Assembly: GCF_001590985.1 (NCBI RefSeq)
Contig: NZ_BCTX01000011.1
Span: 1 to 64,000, forward strand
Origin: Novosphingobium naphthalenivorans NBRC 102051
Lineage (GTDB): Bacteria; Pseudomonadota; Alphaproteobacteria; Sphingomonadales; Sphingomonadaceae
DNA: 64,000 bases
Direction of reading: 5' to 3'
A program made the translations under genes and the position numbers. The notes beneath the pieces are model-generated. The model saw only the letters and a program-made list of their open reading frames with translations. It did no database searches and had not been told where the DNA came from. Shown here in pieces: positions 10,970-18,390 of this stretch (positions are counted from its first letter, which is position 1; the number at the start of each line of letters is the position of its first letter).

Positions 10970-11994
10970 TGCGAAGAAGCGGCACGCTCAGTATCGCGGC
11001 CCTGCCGCTGCTGGCCGTGGCCTTGCTGGCAACGGTCGTCGCGGCGCTGTGCATCGGCCGGTTCGCCATCGGTCCCGGAGAGCTGCTGGCCCTGATCTGG
11101 CCGGGAGGCCGCCATGCCATAGCATCGGACCGGCTCGCGATGCTCGATACGATCGTGTGGCAGATCCGCCTGCCGCGCATTGCCGCCGCCGTGCTGGTGG
11201 GGGCTTCGCTCAGTGCATCGGGGGCCGCGTTCCAGACGGTGTTCCGCAATCCGCTGGTTTCGCCCGGACTGCTCGGCGTCGGGGCAGGGGCCGGATTCGG
11301 GGCCGCGCTGGGTATGCTGCTGTCGCTGGAATGGACGCTGGTGCAGCTTCTGGCTTTCGGCATGGGGCTGCTGGCGGTGGGGATCGCGGCGGGCATTGCC
11401 CGGATATTCGGCGGCGGCTCGCCGATCATGCTGGTGCTGGGCGGGATTCTCACTGCCGGATTGTTCAACGCGCTGCTCTCGCTCGCGAAATATGTGGCCG
11501 ATCCCTACGACCAGCTTCCGGCCATCGTCTATTGGCTGATGGGGACGCTTTCGCTGGCCGATCCGCCGCAGGTCGAGCGCGCGACGGTGCCGATCCTGCT
11601 GGGCATCGGCGTGCTGGTCCTGCTGGGCCGGGCGCTCGATGCCTTGTCGATGGGCGATGACGAGGCCCGCACGCTGGGAGTTCCGGTGGGGCAGGTGAGG
11701 GCCGGCGTGATCGCGGCGGCAACGCTGATTTCCGCGCTGACCGTCTCGATCGCGGGGATGATCGGCTGGATCGGCCTTGTCGTCCCGCACCTGGCACGGC
11801 TGCTGCTCGGTCCCGGAAACACCCGGCTGATCCCCGCTTCGGCGATGATCGGGGCGATCCTGCTGGTCGCGGCCGATGGCCTTGCGCGCGGTATCTCGAC
11901 CGTGGAGATCCCGATCGGCATTATCACCGAGCTGCTGGGCATTCCGATCTTCCTCGCGGTTCTGCACCGCGTCCGGCGGGGCTGGGGCGCATGA
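10969..11994 (+). CDS. FecCD-family ABC transporter permease
   Basis: The 341-residue inner-membrane permease is of the BtuC/FhuB/FecCD family, with about ten hydrophobic segments. Family landmarks are WQIRLPRIAAAVLVGASLSASGAAFQ rendered here across residues near 60-90, the NPLVSPGLLGV loop, and a late IGLVVPHLARLLLGPGNTRLIP segment that contacts the ATPase. It forms the homodimeric channel for the ligand bound by the upstream binding protein. Its ATG overlaps the binding-protein stop, and its stop overlaps the ATPase start as ATGA, showing one translationally coupled operon. Confidence 0.92.
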   Translation: MRRSGTLSIAALPLLAVALLATVVAALCIGRFAIGPGELLALIWPGGRHAIASDRLAMLDTIVWQIRLPRIAAAVLVGASLSASGAAFQTVFRNPLVSPGLLGVGAGAGFGAALGMLLSLEWTLVQLLAFGMGLLAVGIAAGIARIFGGGSPIMLVLGGILTAGLFNALLSLAKYVADPYDQLPAIVYWLMGTLSLADPPQVERATVPILLGIGVLVLLGRALDALSMGDDEARTLGVPVGQVRAGVIAAATLISALTVSIAGMIGWIGLVVPHLARLLLGPGNTRLIPASAMIGAILLVAADGLARGISTVEIPIGIITELLGIPIFLAVLHRVRRGWGA

Positions 11995-12752
11995 AGGGGG
12001 ATCACCGGCTCTGCGCTCGCGGCATCCGGCATGGCTGGGGGGACAGGCAGGTGCTCAGCGGCGTCGATCTCGAACTGCGCTCGGGCGAACTGGTGGCGCT
12101 GCTGGGGCGCAACGGGGCCGGCAAGAGCACGCTCATGCGGCTGATGCTGGGGCTGGACCGGTTGCAGCATGGCACTGTCGAATTGGATGGCCGGCCGGTC
12201 GGCAGCATGAATGCGCGCGAACGGGCAAAACTGCTGGCCTATGTGCCGCAAGGGCATCTCGCGCCTTTCCCCTATACGGTCCGTTCGGTCGTTGAACTCG
12301 GGCGTTTGCCGGCTACCGGCCTGTTCGGCCGGCTGAGTGCCGGAGACAGGGACCATGCTACGCGGGCCATGGAAACAATGGCGATCGCCGGTCTGGCCGA
12401 ACGGCCTTATACCGAACTTTCGGGCGGGGAACGCCAGATGGTGCTGATCGCGCGCGCGCTTGCGCAGGGGGCGCGGCTGCTGCTGATGGACGAGCCGGTT
12501 TCAGCGCTGGACTATGGCAACCAGCTGCGCCTGCTGGCCCGCCTCGAAGCGCTTGCCGCCGATGGCATCGGCGTTCTGTTCACAACCCACCATCCCGATC
12601 ATGCCCGCAGCGTCTGCAGCCGGGCCTCGCTGCTGGACCATGGTGCGATCATTGCTGACGGCCCGCCCGAAGCCGTGATTACAAAGCAAAGCCTCGCTGC
12701 GCTTTATGATCTGGACCCCGCCATCCCGTTCTGGAGCCAACCAGGGGACTAA
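11991..12752 (+). CDS. ABC transporter ATP-binding protein (FepC/BtuD type)
   Basis: The 253-residue ATPase energises the FecCD-type importer. Walker A is GRNGAGKST (39-47), the signature is LSGGERQ (143-149), Walker B is LLLMDEP (163-169), and the H-loop lies in FTTHHPDHA. It ends the four-gene uptake operon. No TonB/ExbBD or regulator gene is attached, so these must be supplied from elsewhere. Confidence 0.93.
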   Translation: MKGDHRLCARGIRHGWGDRQVLSGVDLELRSGELVALLGRNGAGKSTLMRLMLGLDRLQHGTVELDGRPVGSMNARERAKLLAYVPQGHLAPFPYTVRSVVELGRLPATGLFGRLSAGDRDHATRAMETMAIAGLAERPYTELSGGERQMVLIARALAQGARLLLMDEPVSALDYGNQLRLLARLEALAADGIGVLFTTHHPDHARSVCSRASLLDHGAIIADGPPEAVITKQSLAALYDLDPAIPFWSQPGD

Positions 12753-12800
12753 CCCGTCACCGGCTACGTTCGGCGGCAGGAATGGCGGGGGCGATGCTCT

Positions 12801-13703
12801 TCAGGCGGTTTCGTCCTGCCGCACCTGATGGCGCATTTCTTCAAGCGGCCGGGCATGGCTGACACGCAGCGCGTCGATCTCGGCGGGGGCGTATTTCCAG
12901 GGCTGGTCGAAACCGATGTTGACCGTGCTGTAGCCGAGAAGCTGGCGGCAGCGTTCCGATGCGCCCTTCATCATTTCCGGATCAAGGAGCAGCGGGAAAA
13001 AGCCCATCGGCCGCATCCAGGGATGGATATATCCGGCGATGACCCCGGCGCGCTCCCGGTCCTTGCTCCGGTTGGCGCCAGTGCCGTGATAGAGCCGCCC
13101 GTCATAGATGAGCGCGGACCCCGCCGGGCCTTCCGCCGCCACGCTTTCATACCGGACCGAACCGTCCTTGATGGGAAGATGGCCGAGGCGGTGGCTACCG
13201 GGCACGACACGGGTGGCCCCGACTTCCTCGTCGAAATCGTCGAGAAACCAGATGACGCGGGCAAAGAGCGGGGCGTCGTAATGGGGCAGGATATAGTCGG
13301 TGTCGCCATGAATGCCCATGTCGCGGCTGCCGGGGCGGGTGACGTTCGCGCTCAAGGCATGGAGCAGGAACGGTTCGTTGAGATAGCTGGGGCCGAGGAT
13401 GAACTGCGCCATTTCCATCGCCATCGGATCCTCGACCAGATCGCGGAAGCATTCGTGCCGGTCCATCAATATGGCAAGGCGCCGGTTGGTGGCATCGCGG
13501 TCGGTGTAGGATTCCTTGATGTTCCCGGCCTTTTCCTCCTTCTCGATTTCCCGGCTCAGCACGGATCGCATCAGCCGGACCTGCTCGGGGCTGAGCGCAT
13601 CCTTCAGGATGCCATAGCCGTGTTTGGTGACATCGGCCTTGACTTGCTCGCGGTCGGTCGTGGCGGTGGGCAAGGGGCCTTCGGACACGGGAATGATCTG
13701 CAT
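12801..13703 (-). CDS. Phytanoyl-CoA dioxygenase (PhyH) family protein
   Basis: The 300-residue cytoplasmic protein belongs to the Fe(II)/2-oxoglutarate oxygenase superfamily. The facial triad is visible: His132-x-Asp134 in GIHGDTDYILPH and distal His206 in GRLYHGTGANR, with Arg218 placed to bind 2-oxoglutarate. Family members hydroxylate small lipophilic or CoA-linked substrates. The ATG at 13703 has GAGAGGA ahead of it; the open frame further upstream is not needed. It is divergent from the Baeyer-Villiger gene, and the shared intergenic region carries a copy of the island palindrome. A hydroxylation early in the pathway is plausible but the substrate is unknown. Confidence 0.85.
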   Translation of the reverse strand: MQIIPVSEGPLPTATTDREQVKADVTKHGYGILKDALSPEQVRLMRSVLSREIEKEEKAGNIKESYTDRDATNRRLAILMDRHECFRDLVEDPMAMEMAQFILGPSYLNEPFLLHALSANVTRPGSRDMGIHGDTDYILPHYDAPLFARVIWFLDDFDEEVGATRVVPGSHRLGHLPIKDGSVRYESVAAEGPAGSALIYDGRLYHGTGANRSKDRERAGVIAGYIHPWMRPMGFFPLLLDPEMMKGASERCRQLLGYSTVNIGFDQPWKYAPAEIDALRVSHARPLEEMRHQVRQDETA

Positions 13704-13821
13704 TTTCAGTCCTCTCGAAATCGCTTTTGTCCCGGCATGGCTAGACCGGCCGCCTCCACCGGGCATCGTCCGTGAGGACGATATTGCCCTGCGAGGCGGA
13801 AACTCCCGGAAAGAAGGCGAA

Positions 13822-13837
13822 TAGTCCGGCGGGACGA
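13822..13837. promoter_or_regulatory. Island palindrome, copy 1 (TAGTCC-N4-GGACGA)
   Basis: The arms are TAGTCC (13822-13827) and GGACGA (13832-13837) around GGCG, in the divergent region between the PhyH and Baeyer-Villiger genes, about 60 bp ahead of the latter. The same arms with 4-bp spacing occur at 18312, 26290 and 35344. Confidence 0.7.
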
Positions 13838-13897
13838 TGAAATGCCCCCGCCGGACGCCCTAACGATGGGCAAAGATCATTTGTGGAGAGTCGAAAG

Positions 13898-15961
13898 ATG
13901 ACGGATGAGGCGGCCATCAGGTTTTCCGGAGAAGGGCAGAGCTATAGCTGGCCGAAGGAGGACCTGGGCGAGATTCTCGCAGGCGGAACTTGCGCGGATC
14001 GTCCCTTGCCGCTTCCCGACAGCGCGGAACTGCGCGCTGCGCTGGAGGAAGCCAATCTCATCACCTTGCTGATGGTCTATGTCCATCTGAGCCGGGATGA
14101 AGCGATGCTGGATCGCTTCGCACCGCATATCCGCCCCGTCTTTGCCAAGGAACCGACCGACATTCCCGAGGATCTGGCGCGGAAATTGCGGGACAAGCTT
14201 CATGCGGTCCTGACGACCGAAGGGGCGGCGGTGACGGACGATCTGCCGCTGCCGCTGATGAAGCGGATGATGGAAGTCGATGTCGCCGAGCAGGTGGAGG
14301 ACGAATTCATCCCCTTGCTGTTCGACCAGATCGGCTTTCACCTGCCGCCGGCCCGATCCGCCCTGCCGGGGCGCAAGGCGCCGCCTGAAGGGTTCCGGGT
14401 GCTGGTGATCGGCGCGGGCATGGTCGGCCTGCTGGCCAGCCTGAAGCTGCGCGAGGCCGGATATGATCATGTCGTGATCGAGAAAAATCCGGAAGTCGGC
14501 GGCACCTGGTGGGAGAACCGCTATCCCGGCGTGGGCGTCGATACGCCCAGCCATTTCTATTCCTTCTCGTTCGAGATCAGCCCGGACTGGGACTACTACC
14601 ATCCGCATGGCGCGGAAATGCAGGACTATCTGGTCGGTGTGGCCGACAAGTACGACCTGCGCCGCAATATCCGGTTCAGCACGATGGTGACGAAGCTCGT
14701 CTATGACGAAGCGGCGGCGATGTGGGACGTGACGGTCCGGGATGCCGAGGGCCGGGAAGAGGTTATCCGCGCCAATGCCGTCATCAATGCCCATGGTCCG
14801 GTCAATCGCTGGAAATGGCCCGACATTCCGGGGCTGAAGGATTTTGACGGGCCGGTGATGCACACAGCGGCATGGGATCCGTCTGTTGCCATCAAGGGCA
14901 AGAATGTCGCGGTGATCGGCACTGGTGCCAGCGCGGCCCAGCTCGTGCCGGCCATCGCGCCGGAGGCCGGGCAGCTCACCGTGTTCATGCGCTCCCGGCA
15001 CTGGGTCATCAACAACCCGGAAATATTGAGCAAGGTCGAACCCGGCATGAAATGGGCGCTGGCGCATATCCCCCATTTCAAGGAATGGTTCCGCTTCCGC
15101 ATCTATTGGAACGGGTCGGACGGTCTGTTCATCAATGTGCTGAAGGATCCGGAATGGACCGATGAACATTCGGTATCGCGCCATAATGCGGCACTGCGCC
15201 GGTACAGTCTGCGGCACATGGAGCAGAAGCTGGCCGACCGCCCGGATCTGCTGGAAAAGCTGACGCCGGACTATCCGATCTTCGCCAAGCGGGTGATCAT
15301 GGACGGCGGCTGGTTCGATGCGCTGCGGCGCGATAATGTGGCGCTGGAGCAGCAGCCGATCGACCGCATCACGGCGCAGGGCATCCGCATGAAGGACGGC
15401 CGCGAGCATCCGGCGGACGTGATCGTGTGCGCGACGGGGTTCGACGTGGCGAAGATGACGGGCAATCTCGACATACGCGGTCTTGGCGGGCGTAGTCTGG
15501 CGGAGGAATGGGGTGAGGAGGACGCCCGCGCCTATCTGGGCGTGACGGCGCCGGGCTATCCCAACTATTTCATGATCGTGGGACCCAACAGTGCTCCCAA
15601 TCACGCGGCCGGTCACAATCTGATCGGCGAGGCTCAGGTCAATTACATCATTGAATGTCTCGACCTGATGGTGCGGGAAGGCGCGTCCTCGATGGAAGTG
15701 AAGGAAGAGCCCTACGAGCTCTGGAACGAGCGGGTCGACAACCGGATGGAAGAGATGATCTGGACCCATCCGAAAGTCAGCAGCTACTACAAGAACAGCA
15801 AGGGCCGGGTCTTCCTGTCGTGGCCTTGGCGCCTGGTCGATTATTGGCAGCACATGCGCGGGCCGATGGTCGATCACTATCGGCTTGGAAAAGAGGGGCA
15901 GCTTGGAAAAGAGGGCGGCACGGAAACGGCAGCCACAAGCGCGGCCCAGATGGCCGAATGA
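13898..15961 (+). CDS. Baeyer-Villiger-type flavin monooxygenase with N-terminal extension (HAPMO-like)
   Basis: The 687-residue FAD/NADPH enzyme would insert oxygen next to a carbonyl, turning a ketone into an ester. The FAD Rossmann motif is GAGMVG (172-177), the NADPH motif is GTGASA (341-346), and between them lies the type I BVMO fingerprint FxGxxxHTxxW(P/D) (Phe316 to Asp327, with His322 and Trp326). About 165 residues precede the FAD domain, as in 4-hydroxyacetophenone monooxygenase. The ATG at 13898 is chosen over GTG 13883 because GGAGAG lies eight bases before it. It is the first plus-strand gene of the island and has a palindrome upstream. A long-chain or steroid ketone is also possible as substrate. 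Confidence 0.9.
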   Translation: MTDEAAIRFSGEGQSYSWPKEDLGEILAGGTCADRPLPLPDSAELRAALEEANLITLLMVYVHLSRDEAMLDRFAPHIRPVFAKEPTDIPEDLARKLRDKLHAVLTTEGAAVTDDLPLPLMKRMMEVDVAEQVEDEFIPLLFDQIGFHLPPARSALPGRKAPPEGFRVLVIGAGMVGLLASLKLREAGYDHVVIEKNPEVGGTWWENRYPGVGVDTPSHFYSFSFEISPDWDYYHPHGAEMQDYLVGVADKYDLRRNIRFSTMVTKLVYDEAAAMWDVTVRDAEGREEVIRANAVINAHGPVNRWKWPDIPGLKDFDGPVMHTAAWDPSVAIKGKNVAVIGTGASAAQLVPAIAPEAGQLTVFMRSRHWVINNPEILSKVEPGMKWALAHIPHFKEWFRFRIYWNGSDGLFINVLKDPEWTDEHSVSRHNAALRRYSLRHMEQKLADRPDLLEKLTPDYPIFAKRVIMDGGWFDALRRDNVALEQQPIDRITAQGIRMKDGREHPADVIVCATGFDVAKMTGNLDIRGLGGRSLAEEWGEEDARAYLGVTAPGYPNYFMIVGPNSAPNHAAGHNLIGEAQVNYIIECLDLMVREGASSMEVKEEPYELWNERVDNRMEEMIWTHPKVSSYYKNSKGRVFLSWPWRLVDYWQHMRGPMVDHYRLGKEGQLGKEGGTETAATSAAQMAE

Positions 15962-16113
15962 CCCTATGCAATCGGGATGCGGCATCAAATGCCGTTGCCG
16001 CATCCCCCGGGAACAAGTAGCAAAGGCATGGAAGGGACCGGAAAAGGGCAATCCGGACCGGATAAGGTGACCATGCGGGCCGTCAGAGCATCGCAGGCGC
16101 CGGAGGAGAGGCG

Positions 16114-17304
16114 ATGGCGATGAACGCGGCTGACATGAAGTCACTCGGACTTGCCGTTGACCGGGTGTACCGGGATTTCTGCAAGGTACATCCTGACAAC
16201 GGTTCCATTGAAATGGTCCGGTCGATGCTGGGGGCTACCACGGCCGGTATTCAGGCGATGCCGCTCAATGCGGCCTTTCGGTTCGATTATCTCGTGCGTT
16301 CGGGGTTCGATTTCCGCCCGCATGTGGACAACCGGATCAGGGCGCTGGGGCGCGAAATCGGTGCCGGGAGAGGGGATGCCATTCCCTTGGCGGCAGATCC
16401 GGCGATACGGATCGTGGATTTCGGCGATTGCCTGGCCGGTGACGGGGCGGTGGGGGAACTGCGGTCCTATTTCGCGCATATCGGCATCCGTCAGGCCATG
16501 ATGTCCACTTGCCTTGCCGAACATAGCTGGCGCTACGTGCTGTTCGCTGCACGCTCGCCGGGACAAGCGCCTTTTGACGACCGGGACATCGCCGTGATGA
16601 ATGCGATGATTCCACATTTCCGTTCCGCCCTGCGTGCGCGCACGCGTCTGATCGTTTCGGAAAGGCTGGCGGAGAGCTGCTCGTCCGGGCTCGACCGGCT
16701 GGGGATCGGGGTGGTCGTCATCAATGCGCGCGGGCAGATGGTCGAGGTCAGCCCCGTGGCCGAACGGATCCTGTCGGCAAAGGACGGTCTGGTGTCCTCG
16801 CCCCGCTTCGGGGCCAGCACCGGGAGTGACAATCGCCGGCTGCAGGCGCTGCTGCGCCGCGCCGCGTCGCCGGACTGGGAACAGGGCGGCGTCGCGATGG
16901 CGGTTGAACGTCCGTCCGGCCTTCCCGGTTATGAGCTGGTGGTCGACGCGCTGCCACAGCCGATCGGCTTGCCTGCCGACGGGTCGGTCGTGATCTATCT
17001 GCGTGATCGCATGGAAGGGCCGGCACAGGCGCTGGAAGCCGGTCTGTTGCAGGAACTGTTCGGGCTGACCGAGGCCGAGGCGCTGGTCGCGCGGGCCGCT
17101 GCCGATGGCCGCAGTTCGCATGAAATCGCCAGCGATCTGGGCATCCGCTACAACACCGTGCGGGCGCATTTCCGCTCGATCTTCGCCAAGAGCGGCTTCA
17201 CCAACCGGGTCGATCTGGTCCACATGGTGCTGAACAGCCCGGCCTCGCTGGGGCATCGGGTGCCCGATCCGGCAGGGGAGCAGCATCATGCCAGAGTCGC
17301 CTGA
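16114..17304 (+). CDS. LuxR-family transcriptional regulator 1
   Basis: The 396-residue protein has a C-terminal GerE/LuxR helix-turn-helix at about 330-390 (FGLTEAEALVARAAADG, then IRYNTVRAHFRSIFAKSG). The N-terminal part is GAF/PAS-like, with the segment SGLDRLGIGVVVI at 191-203. There is no receiver domain and no clear autoinducer domain. GGAGGAGAGGCG precedes the ATG. The next gene encodes a paralogue that overlaps it by 17 nt. It is a likely local regulator of the island through the repeated palindrome; that link is inferred from position only. Confidence 0.85.
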   Translation: MAMNAADMKSLGLAVDRVYRDFCKVHPDNGSIEMVRSMLGATTAGIQAMPLNAAFRFDYLVRSGFDFRPHVDNRIRALGREIGAGRGDAIPLAADPAIRIVDFGDCLAGDGAVGELRSYFAHIGIRQAMMSTCLAEHSWRYVLFAARSPGQAPFDDRDIAVMNAMIPHFRSALRARTRLIVSERLAESCSSGLDRLGIGVVVINARGQMVEVSPVAERILSAKDGLVSSPRFGASTGSDNRRLQALLRRAASPDWEQGGVAMAVERPSGLPGYELVVDALPQPIGLPADGSVVIYLRDRMEGPAQALEAGLLQELFGLTEAEALVARAAADGRSSHEIASDLGIRYNTVRAHFRSIFAKSGFTNRVDLVHMVLNSPASLGHRVPDPAGEQHHARVA

Positions 17305-18283
17305 TTTCTCGCTCCGGCTGGAACCGCCCGTCGCGTTGATGGATGCCCTCTATGACGATCTGGTGCGTGTGCGCGTCGCATCGCGCGCATTCGTCATGGC
17401 GCGCGACTGGCTGGGCGCCAAGGCCGTGGACCTGGTGGACGCCACGGCGCTTGCGCCCGGCTGTGATCATCCGGCCCTGTCGGCCAGCGCTGCGACGGAC
17501 GGCGAAAGCGCCGATCAGGCCCCTATGCTGGTCGGCCGCTGGCGCTGCATCGACGATCTCACCGAAACGCGGCGCGGCCAGTTCGCCTGTCTGGCGCGCC
17601 ATGTCGGGCGGGCGCGGGCGTTCCGGTCGCGACTGGTCGAAAGCCGGCGCATGGGCGAAGTGTTCAACAGCGGGCTGGACCGGCTTTCGATCGGCGTGCT
17701 CAACATCTTTCCCGACGGGCGGCCGATCGCCGCGAACCGGATCGCCTGCGAACTGCTGAACGAAGGGGACGGGATCTCCCTGGCCGGCGGCCGGCTGTGT
17801 TTTGCCTCGCCGGGCGATCAGCGGGCGTTCCGCGATCTGTGCGAAATGGCGCTGGACGAAGTGGTCGAGCAGGGATGCCTGCGCGTGTCCCGGCCCTCGG
17901 GGAAGGCGGACCTTACCCTGCTCGTCCTGCGCCCGCCGCCCCGCCCCGGCGTGATGCGCAGCGGCTTGCGCCTGCTTCTGCGCGATCCGGAACAGCATAC
18001 GGTGCGCTCGCGCAACGCGCTGCGCGATCTCTATGGGCTGACCGACAGCGAAGCGGCGATCACCATGCATCTGGCCAACGGGCTGTGCGCCGAGGAGGTC
18101 GAGGAGCAGTTCGCCATTCGCCATAATACGATGCGGGCGCATCTGCGGTCGATCTATGCCAAGCTGGGCGTCAGTTCCCATGCCGAACTGGTTCATGCGA
18201 TCCTGACCGGCGCCAGCGCGCTGGCGCGGGAAAATCATGACGAACTGCCCCCGCTGGAGCCGCTGACCTCGCTCGTTCAATAG
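17288..18283 (+). CDS. LuxR-family transcriptional regulator 2 (paralogue of the preceding gene)
   Basis: The 331-residue protein has the same plan as its neighbour but about 60 fewer N-terminal residues. It carries SGLDRLSIGVLNI (128-140) and a C-terminal helix-turn-helix with IRHNTMRAHLRSIYAKLG at about 275-292, against IRYNTVRAHFRSIFAKSG in the other protein. The gene begins inside the 3-prime end of regulator 1. The pair probably arose by tandem duplication and may act as a heterodimer or respond to different intermediates. The palindrome at 18312 lies 28 bp beyond its stop, ahead of the CoA ligase gene. Confidence 0.83.
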   Translation: MPESPDFSLRLEPPVALMDALYDDLVRVRVASRAFVMARDWLGAKAVDLVDATALAPGCDHPALSASAATDGESADQAPMLVGRWRCIDDLTETRRGQFACLARHVGRARAFRSRLVESRRMGEVFNSGLDRLSIGVLNIFPDGRPIAANRIACELLNEGDGISLAGGRLCFASPGDQRAFRDLCEMALDEVVEQGCLRVSRPSGKADLTLLVLRPPPRPGVMRSGLRLLLRDPEQHTVRSRNALRDLYGLTDSEAAITMHLANGLCAEEVEEQFAIRHNTMRAHLRSIYAKLGVSSHAELVHAILTGASALARENHDELPPLEPLTSLVQ

Positions 18284-18311
18284 GGCGTCATTGGCATTTA
18301 TTGCATGGGCT

Positions 18312-18327
18312 TAGTCTGCCGGGACGA
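18312..18327. promoter_or_regulatory. Island palindrome, copy 2 (TAGTCT-N4-GGACGA)
   Basis: The arms TAGTCT (18312-18317) and GGACGA (18322-18327) flank GCCG, in the 107-bp gap between the second LuxR gene and the CoA-ligase gene, 63 bp before the latter's ATG. It is one base weaker than copies 1, 3 and 4. Confidence 0.6.
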
Positions 18328-18390
18328 TGTGCGAAGGCGCATGATCCCCGAAAACGGATCACGCCATAAGACGAATTCCCCAGAGGACAG

